From contig NZ_BSST01000001.1 of NCBI RefSeq assembly GCF_030161395.1, positions 496,001 through 560,000 on the forward strand: a stretch of DNA of 64,000 bases. Reading direction: 5' to 3'. The stretch comes from Thalassotalea insulae (GTDB lineage Bacteria; Pseudomonadota; Gammaproteobacteria; Enterobacterales; Alteromonadaceae). How positions within the stretch are numbered: position 1 is the first letter of the stretch; every line of letters begins with the position of its first letter. The notes under the pieces are model-generated. The model was given only the letters and a program-made list of their open reading frames with translations. It searched no databases and had not been told where the DNA came from. The position numbers and the translations under genes were made by a program. This document shows, piece after piece, positions 16,787 through 24,953 of this stretch.

Positions 16787-17680
16787 TTATTGCGACGGTA
16801 TACCATTAACAACATTTCGACGCATAATGTCTAACTCTAAGCGAGCATATCTATGCTCAACAAACTCATAAACATTTGTACTTAACGCTAACTTATAAAA
16901 GTTAGCAGCCGCTCTTTTATCCCCTTGCATGGCATTTAATTTTCCTAGGTAAAAATACGCTTCGCATAATCGCTCGCTGAACTCCTTATTGGAGTTCACA
17001 TTATTAGTGATATCGCGAATAAATGCCTGCTGAGTTATTTCACCACCATACAAACGAATAATTTGCTTTGCCCAAACATTTTCATTGATATCCGCAGCAT
17101 GTTGTTTTAAATGAATTAATGCCGCTTGGCTGTCAACTTCTTGTTCGACTAAATAGAGCCAAAGTAAACGATAGGGATCATCCTTTTGCTTTTGATAAAA
17201 TAATTGTAAATCTTCCAGCGCTAAATGAGCACGTTCACCATAATACAATGCAATGCCTCTATTTAAATAAGCATATTCATGCTCAGGGGCTAACTCTAAA
17301 GCTGAATCAAATGCTTCATAGGCCTGATCAAATTCTTGCAATTGAGTATAGTGAATGCCTAAAAAGTTATACGCATCTACCAGATCAGGCTTTAAACGCA
17401 ATGCCCGATTAAAATCTAATCGAGCCAATGAACGTAGGCCAACGCTATCGTAGATCACGCCGCGATCATAATATAATTGTGCTCGCTGCTCATCGGTTAC
17501 TTCTGCCCGGTGTAGCACATCAGTTAATCGAGCTAACGCTACTTCACGTTTATAATTTACCACTAATGGTTCAGCGATAACCAATTGGTTAATAACAGAG
17601 TCAGTATTTTGATTTGTTGAAGCACACCCTTGCATCAACAAATACATAGCAACCAACAAAAAGGAATATAATAATTTCAC
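16787..17680 (-). CDS. nlpI: TPR lipoprotein NlpI
   Basis: NlpI is an outer-membrane lipoprotein that presents substrates such as the peptidoglycan hydrolase MepS to the periplasmic protease Prc and scaffolds hydrolases. The 297-residue protein has a signal peptide and lipobox LMQGC (Cys19). TPR units lie near residues 62-95, 96-129 and 130-160, including the YDRGVIYDSVGL and YNFLGIHYTQL repeats typical of NlpI. The length matches E. coli NlpI (294). The start is GTG with AGG further upstream. In many gammaproteobacteria nlpI follows pnp; here it stands alone, followed by the HExxH protein. Confidence 0.9.
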   Translation of the reverse strand: MKLLYSFLLVAMYLLMQGCASTNQNTDSVINQLVIAEPLVVNYKREVALARLTDVLHRAEVTDEQRAQLYYDRGVIYDSVGLRSLARLDFNRALRLKPDLVDAYNFLGIHYTQLQEFDQAYEAFDSALELAPEHEYAYLNRGIALYYGERAHLALEDLQLFYQKQKDDPYRLLWLYLVEQEVDSQAALIHLKQHAADINENVWAKQIIRLYGGEITQQAFIRDITNNVNSNKEFSERLCEAYFYLGKLNAMQGDKRAAANFYKLALSTNVYEFVEHRYARLELDIMRRNVVNGIPSQ

Positions 17681-17704
17681 TAAATTAAGACCTATAACAT
17701 AAGT

Positions 17705-17727
17705 GCGCTTCGATTATACCGAAGCGC
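17705..17727. repeat. Hairpin between glnB and nlpI
   Basis: GCGCTTCG and CGAAGCGC form a perfect 8-bp stem with a 7-nt loop. No T-run follows in the direction of either flanking gene, so it may be a weak terminator or an RNA stabilising structure after glnB. Confidence 0.35.
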
Positions 17728-17798
17728 GTTATAAAAGCGAGTAGCAAAAGCGGTAACAGAAAGGATAATAAAACGCTTTTTCTAAGAATAGCAACTAA

Positions 17799-18137
17799 TT
17801 AAATAGCTTCCGCATCTTCTTCACCAGTACGGATACGAATAACACGCTCAACCTCAGTGACAAAAATCTTCCCATCACCTATTTTTCCAGTTTGTGCTGT
17901 GTCCATAATTGTTTTAATACAACGTTCAACATCTTCCGTTTGGATAACAATTTCCAACTTCACTTTAGGTAGAAAATCCACCATGTATTCCGCACCGCGA
18001 TACAATTCAGTATGACCTTTTTGTCGACCAAACCCTTTAACCTCTGAAACAGTCATCCCAGTGACGCCAATTTCACCCAGTGCTTCACGTACATCATCGA
18101 GTTTGAATGGCTTAATAATCGCCTCAATCTTTTTCAT
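17799..18137 (-). CDS. glnB: Nitrogen regulatory protein PII
   Basis: PII is a trimeric sensor of 2-oxoglutarate and ATP/ADP that controls nitrogen assimilation. The 112-residue protein is full length. The T-loop contains the uridylylation tyrosine Tyr51 (YRGAEYMVDF), the B-loop is TGKIGDGKIF, and the C-loop is RIRTGEED. It is divergent from nadE across a 170-bp gap. It could be GlnB or GlnK; the absence of an adjacent amtB favours GlnB. Confidence 0.93.
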   Translation of the reverse strand: MKKIEAIIKPFKLDDVREALGEIGVTGMTVSEVKGFGRQKGHTELYRGAEYMVDFLPKVKLEIVIQTEDVERCIKTIMDTAQTGKIGDGKIFVTEVERVIRIRTGEEDAEAI

Positions 18138-18169
18138 AAAGTGCCCTGTCGCATTGTTACTTCCAGTAA

Positions 18170-18198
18170 ATTATAACTGCATTGTACACAAATCTATA
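18170..18198 (-). promoter_or_regulatory. Candidate glnB promoter
   Basis: On the minus strand a perfect TATAAT (18170-18175) lies 32 bp before the glnB ATG. A poor -35 (TATAGA, 18193-18198) is found at 17-bp spacing. No sigma54-type GG-N10-GC element was noticed. Confidence 0.35.
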
Positions 18199-18263
18199 GG
18201 TGAAACAAAAGGCCACATGCTCTGTTGATAAATTTAAATTTGCTCACAAAAAATAATAAAGTT

Positions 18264-18272
18264 TGCTAAACT
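18264..18272 (+). promoter_or_regulatory. Candidate nadE extended -10 promoter
   Basis: TGCTAAACT is an extended -10 box ending 35 bp before the nadE ATG; no good -35 is spaced to match. Confidence 0.3.
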
Positions 18273-18307
18273 ACTGGCGCTTTTTAGGTCAACCGCGAGG
18301 AAAATCA

Positions 18308-19138
18308 ATGGATCCGCAAGCTATTATCGAAGAAATGAAAGTGCTACCTGAAATAGATGTAGAATTTGAAATTAATCGACGTGTCAGTTTTATTAAAAAT
18401 ACCTTACTTAACTCAGGTTTAAAGACGCTAGTTTTAGGCATTAGTGGCGGTATAGATTCATCAACTTGTGGCAAACTCGCTCAACAAGCGGTTAACGAAC
18501 TAAACCTAGAGGGTCAAGGCAACTATCAGTTTATTGCGGTTCGACTTCCCTATGGTGTACAAGCTGATGAAGAAGATGCTCAACAGGCAATAGAATTCAT
18601 CCAACCAAGCCAAAGCCTAGACGTTAACGTTAAACTCGGTGTTGAAGGTATCCACCAAGAAGTAATAGGCGCGATGCAACACGAACACCTTATCGGCCAC
18701 ACAGATAGCTCTATCGATTTTGTCAAAGGCAATGTTAAAGCCAGAACCCGCATGATAGTACAATATGAAATAGCGGGGTTGACCCAGGGGTTAGTGATAG
18801 GTACCGATCATAGTGCAGAAAATATTACCGGCTTTTTTACTAAATGGGGTGACGGTGCCTGTGATTTAGCGCCACTTTTTGGTCTGTCGAAGCGACAAGT
18901 AAAACAACTAGCAGCACATTTAGGTGCTCCTGAACGCCTTGTTAACAAGGCTCCTACCGCCGATTTAGAATGTATCACTCCAGGTAAAAAAGATGAAGAT
19001 GCGCTTGGTATCAGCTACGAGCAATTAGATGATTTTCTTGAAGGCAAGCCGGTAGAGCAAGAAGTATTAACTACAATTTTATCCATCTATCAAAAAACCC
19101 AGCATAAGCGTGCAGCTATTCCAACAATCTATGACTAA
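18308..19138 (+). CDS. nadE: Ammonia-dependent NAD synthetase
   Basis: NadE makes NAD from nicotinic acid adenine dinucleotide, ammonia and ATP. The protein has 276 residues. I start it at 18308 rather than at an upstream in-frame codon, because GAGG precedes this ATG and E. coli NadE has 275 residues with a matching N-terminus. The PP-loop LGISGGIDSS, the TDHSAENITGFFTKWGDG substrate segment and the APTADLECITPGKKDED lid region are intact. There is no glutaminase domain, so it uses free ammonia. It sits divergent from glnB, linking an ammonia-consuming step with the nitrogen sensor. Confidence 0.96.
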   Translation: MDPQAIIEEMKVLPEIDVEFEINRRVSFIKNTLLNSGLKTLVLGISGGIDSSTCGKLAQQAVNELNLEGQGNYQFIAVRLPYGVQADEEDAQQAIEFIQPSQSLDVNVKLGVEGIHQEVIGAMQHEHLIGHTDSSIDFVKGNVKARTRMIVQYEIAGLTQGLVIGTDHSAENITGFFTKWGDGACDLAPLFGLSKRQVKQLAAHLGAPERLVNKAPTADLECITPGKKDEDALGISYEQLDDFLEGKPVEQEVLTTILSIYQKTQHKRAAIPTIYD

Positions 19139-19230
19139 CGTATCTTTATAGCTAAAATTCTGTTGGAAAACTCCAAAATAAACGGCTATACCTAAAATTA
19201 CGTGTTAATAGACTTCAAGGATGAAGTAAC

Positions 19231-19788
19231 ATGCGTAATAACCATGGATTTACCTTAATTGAACTACTAGTCACAATTTCAATATTAATTTCACTGACGG
19301 CTATTGCCGTTCCCAACTTTACGGATTTCATCGTCAAACTTCGCGTAGATAATGAAATATCGACACTATATCGCCTTTTACTCACAGCGAGAAACTCTGC
19401 AATAAACTCTGGGCAAGACACCACCTTATGCCCTCTAGTCGATAATACTTGTGTTGAAGACTGGTCAAAAGCTTTATACGTTTTTACTGACGCTAATAAC
19501 GATAAACAATTAAATAACAATGACGCTATTATTGCGATGAAGCCTGCCATTGAAAATGATGATAAATTACAATACGCCAAAGGGCGAACGGGAATTACTT
19601 ATAAAGCAAGTGGCCATTTATCAGGTTGGGGGCAAAATGGTACCTTTAAGTATTGCCCTAACAATCATGCCAACAAAGCACGCGGTATTATTGTTGCTAT
19701 CTCAGGTAGACTTTATCAATCATTTAATAAAGGTAATAACAAGCAAGACGTTAACCGGAGTAACACTTATATCACATGTAGCTCTTAA
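19231..19788 (+). CDS. GspH/FimT-family type IV pseudopilin, copy 1
   Basis: A 185-residue minor pilin-like protein. The class III prepilin site is MRNNHG|FTLIELL with Glu at +5, followed by one hydrophobic helix. The body is GspH/FimT-like, with the RNSAINSGQ segment and paired cysteines in TLCPL...C and KYCP...C. AAGGATGAAG lies before the ATG. It is a clear paralogue of the next gene in the same order of motifs. FimT/FimU proteins prime pilus assembly together with PilV, PilW, PilX and PilE. It lies on the opposite strand from, and converges on, that minor pilin operon. Confidence 0.85.
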   Translation: MRNNHGFTLIELLVTISILISLTAIAVPNFTDFIVKLRVDNEISTLYRLLLTARNSAINSGQDTTLCPLVDNTCVEDWSKALYVFTDANNDKQLNNNDAIIAMKPAIENDDKLQYAKGRTGITYKASGHLSGWGQNGTFKYCPNNHANKARGIIVAISGRLYQSFNKGNNKQDVNRSNTYITCSS

Positions 19789-19878
19789 TTTAAGGTAAAG
19801 CACGGATAATTACCGCCAATCCCGAGTTAAGCTAGAACAATACGCTTTTCAGTGTTATAAATAAGGTATGGCCTTTAT

Positions 19879-20469
19879 TTGATGATATTACTCATGTTAA
19901 GCAGTAGATGTAGTCGTAGAATTATCAAACCTCAGGGTTTTACCTTAATCGAGTTATTAATTTCAATTTCTATCTTAGGGGTTTTACTCGCCATCGGCGT
20001 TCCTAGCTTAAGTGAGTATATGGTGCAAACCCGAGTTGATTCACAAATTGCAGAACTCCACCGATTGGTATTAACCGCAAGAAACACAGCTATAAATAGT
20101 GGAAAAAATGTCACCATTTGTCCATTATCCGAAGGCAGTTGCACAGGTAACTGGAAAGCAGAACTATCAGTATTTACTAATGAAGATGACGATACTAAAT
20201 ATGACGCTGCCGATGAAGATATCGTGAAAGTTAAAGGAAAAGTTGAGTCAGGGGATACATTAAAATTCAATCAAGCACGAATTACCTATACCCCTACAGG
20301 GCGACTTGTCAGCGGAGCTAATAGCTTGTTTAGTTTCTGCCCATCTAACTACGCAGAATTATCGCGCGGCGTGAGTATTTCATTATCAGGCCGAATATAC
20401 ACCACGCAAGATACTGACAATGATGGTAAGGATGAAGACAGAGATGGTAATGAAATAAGTTGTAGCTAG
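19879..20469 (+). CDS. GspH/FimT-family type IV pseudopilin, copy 2
   Basis: A 196-residue paralogue of the preceding gene. The prepilin site is KPQG|FTLIELLISISILG. The shared ARNTAINSGKNVTICPL segment follows, then the FCPSNYAELSRGVSISLSGRIY region and a C-terminal Cys. An Asp-rich stretch near the end (DTDNDGKDEDRDGNE) resembles a calcium-binding loop and is longer than in copy 1. The start is unsure: TTG at 19879, ATG at 19882 or ATG at 19894 are all possible and none has a strong ribosome site. The leader before the cleavage site would be 14-19 residues. Confidence 0.82.
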   Translation: MMILLMLSSRCSRRIIKPQGFTLIELLISISILGVLLAIGVPSLSEYMVQTRVDSQIAELHRLVLTARNTAINSGKNVTICPLSEGSCTGNWKAELSVFTNEDDDTKYDAADEDIVKVKGKVESGDTLKFNQARITYTPTGRLVSGANSLFSFCPSNYAELSRGVSISLSGRIYTTQDTDNDGKDEDRDGNEISCS

Positions 20470-20498
20470 TAATAATGAACTACAACTTATATTACTAG
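20466..20498. terminator. AT-rich hairpin between convergent pseudopilin and tapY2 genes
   Basis: CTAGTAATA and TATTACTAG form a perfect 9-bp stem with a 15-nt loop in the 44-bp convergent gap, overlapping the pseudopilin stop codon. It is AT-rich and lacks a clear T-run, so termination is only suggested by its position. Confidence 0.35.
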
Positions 20499-20513
20499 TT
20501 AATATTCATTCTT

Positions 20514-20840
20514 TTATCTTGCGGTATTATTATCAACTCGTCTGGCTTGTTCAGTTGAAAATTCATCTTTTAATAACACGCATTCGTGCACTTTATAAAT
20601 GTTTTGTTTTTTACCATATCCGGCACTGTGTACTTTTTGCCCATGAATCCGTTGTGCTAACTTAGCTACTTGCTTTTCCCTAACATTCCAAAAGGCAACG
20701 GTTTCTCCACCACCGACTAATTCAACATAGCATTTAACATCAACATGCTTACTTGGCCGACTTTTTTCATCCGCACTGATACCGTAAAAACTAAGCAGAC
20801 AACAAAAAGTACCAATCAAATTTTTTACATATATTTTCAT
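20514..20840 (-). CDS. TapY2-like type IV pilus accessory protein
   Basis: A small exported protein of 108 residues with a signal peptide (about 1-23). The conserved core is KCYVELVGGGET...A.LAQRIHGQKV followed by IYKVHECVLL. I recognise this as the TapY2 pattern found beside pilY1/pilE in Shewanella and Aeromonas minor pilin clusters, where its precise role is not established. Two conserved cysteines, in KCYVEL and HECVLL, probably pair in the periplasm. It starts 4 bp after pilE and is the last gene of the operon. Confidence 0.68.
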   Translation of the reverse strand: MKIYVKNLIGTFCCLLSFYGISADEKSRPSKHVDVKCYVELVGGGETVAFWNVREKQVAKLAQRIHGQKVHSAGYGKKQNIYKVHECVLLKDEFSTEQARRVDNNTAR

Positions 20841-20844
20841 TTTA

Positions 20845-21255
20845 CTACTCCCAACACCCGCTACTAGGTGTTTTCGCGCCAGTTTCTGATATCGTCATAG
20901 TTAAACACCCAGTGTCTTTTAACTGGCTGCCTTGCGCAGTAGCAGTTAACGTAAAACCACTAGCTGTCAAGGCTGACTTAATTTTGTAATACCCATGCTC
21001 TGTTTCATGAGTGCTACCTGAACCACCTAACTTTGACATGTCATTAGTGTAGGCACGAGTATCAACAAATAACTGCTCTTGTAAATTAGCAAACCGTACT
21101 AATTCTCTTTGCCCTTCGGAACGGTTAGAACGCAAAATATGATCTAAATAAGATGGATACGCGACCGCACCTAAAATGCCAATAATGGCAACCACAATCA
21201 TTAATTCGATTAAAGTAACGCCTGACAAAGATTTAACGCTAACACTACGAACCAT
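20845..21255 (-). CDS. pilE: Minor type IV pilin PilE
   Basis: PilE is a minor pilin that connects the PilVWX-FimU tip complex to the major pilin fibre. The 136-residue precursor has the cleavage site SLSG|VTLIELMIVVAIIGILGAVAYPSY. Residue +1 is Val rather than the usual Phe, which is tolerated in several minor pilins. The end GCLTMTISETGAKTPSSGCWE-like segment carries the D-region cysteine pair. Its ATG overlaps the pilY1 stop by one base (TAATG). Confidence 0.88.
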   Translation of the reverse strand: MVRSVSVKSLSGVTLIELMIVVAIIGILGAVAYPSYLDHILRSNRSEGQRELVRFANLQEQLFVDTRAYTNDMSKLGGSGSTHETEHGYYKIKSALTASGFTLTATAQGSQLKDTGCLTMTISETGAKTPSSGCWE

Positions 21256-24200
21256 TATTGTTCCTCTTTAACATATTGATAAGTTCTCATCGTTCTTAGC
21301 TGAAAGCCAACCGGGATTATTTTACGACCAACAATGATATTACCAACCGCATCACCGGGAGTTTCACCACCATCATCCTCCGGCACAACAATCAAGGTTG
21401 GAGCACCTAAAAACTGTTCACTGATATAGGCAATTCTATCATCTCTATTATCGGCATCTTCCGACTTCCAATCATAAATTTTAGTGCCTAATGCCAAATC
21501 GATTGCATATAGCCAGCCTTTACCTGTTGGCGGCTTACAATCGATTAATTCACCACTAAACTCTGGAGGAGTGAATGATGTAAAGTAAGCAACACCATTA
21601 ATAACAATTGCTGAAGCCGAGCTTTTTTCACCATCCTGAGTAAAATTAACATACCAACCATCTTTAGCACTAACAGCCAATTCAAGTGTTTCCCTCGCTT
21701 GGCTAGTCATAGTTTCACCAAAAGGGTTATCAGTATAATTATACAAATCTGGCTTAGTTATCACTGTCGGAATTTTAGGCGTAGAATCAGCTGTAAATGC
21801 TTGAGTCTTAATATTTTTATCTTTGATCATAAAAAAGGTGTCATCGGTATCCGTTCCAAGAGGATTCGAGCGATCACCGCTGCCAATTAACACAGCATCA
21901 TAAGGTATTTCCTGATGAGACACTATTTGTGTAGTTACCCCTTCTTCATCAGTAATGTCTGTTTTTAGCGTTTCAGAAATAAAAGTTCTAACAATAGATG
22001 GCTCATTAAAAAACCTGAGGTCATTGGTATCATCTCCAGCAGTATCACTACCTAAACTAGCTAATTTAAATACCGTCCATTTGGACTTATCATCACCCGG
22101 CATATCTACGCGCCAAACATTGCCACCTGTATCACCAGTGTATAATCTATCGGTGAAACCATCGCCATCACTGTCTAACGTGGCAATACTCGAAGGTATA
22201 CTGTCATTTCCAGGAAATGTTGTAGTCGCCCCTGATGGGGCCATACTCCATAATAAACTACCACTGACTAAATCCACCATGTAAATAGCGCGGCCTTTAC
22301 TATCACCTGACTCAGGTCCACTAGTATCTTTATTCGTATCATAACCGCCGCCTAAAATAACAACGGGTTTTGCTACTGCGCTATCGCCACTACCTGAAGC
22401 ATTGAGTTTTGAAAAGGCGACTTTAGGTTTTGACCAGGTTTGGCCTAATTCACTAAAATCACCACTATTGGTAATATGCCATTTTAAAATAGGGGCAGAA
22501 TCCGGATTAGTAATGTCTAATGCATAATAAGAACTACCACCACGGCGTAAACCAAAAATAATATACATTTTATCGCTGCCATTGACTTTACCATTACCAT
22601 CAATGTCGTCAAAATAGGAGGTAATTTGACCATCTATGCCGTAGACCTTATCGGCAGAAGCATAATTGTCTCTCAGTGGTTTTATATTCTTTAAAAACTC
22701 TGTCGGCATAAATGCCCAGTTTTCTTTAACCGAGTTGCCACCATCTTCAAACATATGCAGTGCTCCTGCATTAGTACCGATAACAATTCGTATTGCACTT
22801 TTACCCTCACCTAAATCACCATAATTCACGACAAGAGGTTTAGAGTGAAGCGGATCGCCGAATATATCAGGCCGCATATTTGGCACTGAATTATCAACTT
22901 TAACATCATCAACATTTTTCCCCATAGCCCAAGCAATATAATCAGCCACTTCATCTTGCGGGACATTAAGCTCTGTCGCCAACCCCGCAGCATCAGTAAA
23001 GGCTGTTTCAAGAGTACTATAATTAAAAGTAGCTAATGAGCCAGTACCACTGGTATCTGTATACAAAGTTCGTTGATTAGTATCGGTTAACGTGCCGAAC
23101 CACTCTGCGACCCCACCTTCAGCTACCTTATTGCCATCAGTTACCGATGACCAGTAGCTTTGAACAAATTCAGAAAAATGGCCAGAGTCTTCATCTATGG
23201 CGGCAACACTATTAACACCCAATTGTACACCATTGGTAACTTTGTACTTTTTCAAATTACCTTGCCATCTTGGACCTATCTGCGGATCAAACATCGCATA
23301 ATAGACGGAGTTTAAGGTTTCGGTTCGATCAAAATTATTTGCTGCAACCGACGCGGACGTCAAACTATCGTTTGAAGGCTCCAAATTACGCAAAGTACCA
23401 AGTAACGCTTGAGTTAATTGTAATCCTGTCTTAGCTTGAAAATAGGAACCACCACCACGTTTAGCCGTTTCAGTTAATAACCCTTTAGCATTATCCGCAC
23501 CACTACTAAAGCCGATGGTATGAGTTGACACTGTCTGCACACCATCAAGATCTGGGTTAATGTCATAATTTTCCATCCAACCAGCAAGGGCCGGTAAATA
23601 GTTGTTACTAACATAATCATCAGAATATTTACTGCCAATTGTTAAGCTTTCTTCAGTAAATTTTTTCAATTCAAATACCTGGTCGCCTTCACTATCGACA
23701 CTATCCGTCGGCATTAAAGACGTTAATGCTTCTATTCTACTGTCAGCGCCGTAATCTTTTGTTGGTTCACCGTCGGTCACTAAAATAATAAAGGCTTTAC
23801 TGGTACATTCATCAAATGGCGCTTTATAATTTTTAGAGCCGTCAATTATTGTCGAATCTGCCGGCGGTTTATTTTTGGTATATCCTGCTCCAGGACTAAT
23901 ATCATCATCACCAAAATCAACGGCAGCACCGGCAAAATAACGTGAAGCTTCATAAACCGATTCGCATAACGGTGTCCAAGTTTTTGCCGTAATCACATTA
24001 TCGATAATATCGATCAGAGTTGCTTTATTGGTGGAAGTCATTTGACGAATGCCCATTACAACACGTCCACCATTACCATCGGTTGCCAGATCGCCTTGAT
24101 TATAATTAAAGACCTCTAAACCGAACTCAATACTAGGGGTACTTTCAATAACATCAGTAATACTATCCTGTGCTATTTTTAGTCTGGTTTTAGTTACCTT

Positions 24201-24929
24201 ATTGACACTTTGCCCATAGAACCAACGTAAATATTTTGCTGTATACAAAGTGACTAATGGGCCGGACCAGTCAACCTTTTTCACTGCTGCGCTGTTAATA
24301 TCCGTGTCATGATACTCAGGATTGTTTTTATTACCTAAGCCATCAGCCGGATAACCTTCAGCTAAAGCATCAGCATTTTTCGGATTACCGATTATTGCGT
24401 TACCGTCACCATCTAAGATCAAATTACCATCAGCATCCGTTCGCTCTAAAATGACATCATCTTCGCAATCTAGTACTTCGATATTAAGTCCGTTATTATC
24501 AGGTATTTCCTCCCAAGTACCGGTATTACCTTTTAACCTATATTCCCGAATGCGGCCAGTATAAGTACCTCTTCTTGCTAGTATGTCTTTTGCAGTTTGG
24601 CAACTATTAATATCTATATTGAAACGTCTGGCATCACTGGGGCTGGTTGGAATACTTGAGACACCATCGGCCCCCCCTTTATTAAAATAAATAGCACCAT
24701 CATTAAAAGCATGACTAGCAGCTTCTGCCGCATATTCTTCATTAGGGTCGAAATCATCATTAACTTCTTCAACCGTCGTCATACTGCCTGAATTATCAAA
24801 AATAATTAACACTTTAGATTTAGCAGCAGACTGCTTTACCACATCACTAATATAAAGTTCTATATCTTCCGAAGAGACCATAGTTGACAAGCATGCTAAC
24901 ATGCCCATGAGTAACGTTTTTTTCATCAT
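21255..24929 (-). CDS. pilY1: Type IV pilus tip adhesin and assembly factor PilY1
   Basis: PilY1 caps the pilus tip, supports pilus extension, and in studied species senses surface contact. The 1224-residue protein has a signal peptide (about 1-20). A von Willebrand A domain begins at about residue 40 with the metal-ion site DNSGS (Asp45, Ser47, Ser49). The C-terminal half is the PilY1 beta-propeller. A Ca-binding loop of the D-x-D-x-N type (DIDGNGKVNGSD, about 773-784) is followed by the signature GLRRGGSSYYALD. A second Asp-rich loop DSDGDGFTD lies near 915, and another Asp/Gly-rich loop near 165-178. It lies between pilX and pilE. Confidence 0.95.
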   Translation of the reverse strand: MMKKTLLMGMLACLSTMVSSEDIELYISDVVKQSAAKSKVLIIFDNSGSMTTVEEVNDDFDPNEEYAAEAASHAFNDGAIYFNKGGADGVSSIPTSPSDARRFNIDINSCQTAKDILARRGTYTGRIREYRLKGNTGTWEEIPDNNGLNIEVLDCEDDVILERTDADGNLILDGDGNAIIGNPKNADALAEGYPADGLGNKNNPEYHDTDINSAAVKKVDWSGPLVTLYTAKYLRWFYGQSVNKVTKTRLKIAQDSITDVIESTPSIEFGLEVFNYNQGDLATDGNGGRVVMGIRQMTSTNKATLIDIIDNVITAKTWTPLCESVYEASRYFAGAAVDFGDDDISPGAGYTKNKPPADSTIIDGSKNYKAPFDECTSKAFIILVTDGEPTKDYGADSRIEALTSLMPTDSVDSEGDQVFELKKFTEESLTIGSKYSDDYVSNNYLPALAGWMENYDINPDLDGVQTVSTHTIGFSSGADNAKGLLTETAKRGGGSYFQAKTGLQLTQALLGTLRNLEPSNDSLTSASVAANNFDRTETLNSVYYAMFDPQIGPRWQGNLKKYKVTNGVQLGVNSVAAIDEDSGHFSEFVQSYWSSVTDGNKVAEGGVAEWFGTLTDTNQRTLYTDTSGTGSLATFNYSTLETAFTDAAGLATELNVPQDEVADYIAWAMGKNVDDVKVDNSVPNMRPDIFGDPLHSKPLVVNYGDLGEGKSAIRIVIGTNAGALHMFEDGGNSVKENWAFMPTEFLKNIKPLRDNYASADKVYGIDGQITSYFDDIDGNGKVNGSDKMYIIFGLRRGGSSYYALDITNPDSAPILKWHITNSGDFSELGQTWSKPKVAFSKLNASGSGDSAVAKPVVILGGGYDTNKDTSGPESGDSKGRAIYMVDLVSGSLLWSMAPSGATTTFPGNDSIPSSIATLDSDGDGFTDRLYTGDTGGNVWRVDMPGDDKSKWTVFKLASLGSDTAGDDTNDLRFFNEPSIVRTFISETLKTDITDEEGVTTQIVSHQEIPYDAVLIGSGDRSNPLGTDTDDTFFMIKDKNIKTQAFTADSTPKIPTVITKPDLYNYTDNPFGETMTSQARETLELAVSAKDGWYVNFTQDGEKSSASAIVINGVAYFTSFTPPEFSGELIDCKPPTGKGWLYAIDLALGTKIYDWKSEDADNRDDRIAYISEQFLGAPTLIVVPEDDGGETPGDAVGNIIVGRKIIPVGFQLRTMRTYQYVKEEQ

Positions 24930-24953
24930 AAAATCCCCAATGAGTACAAACCT

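Noticed and set aside
18263..18307. Longer nadE start adding 15 residues
   Set aside because: The extension covers the promoter and ribosome site region; the ATG at 18308 matches the family N-terminus.
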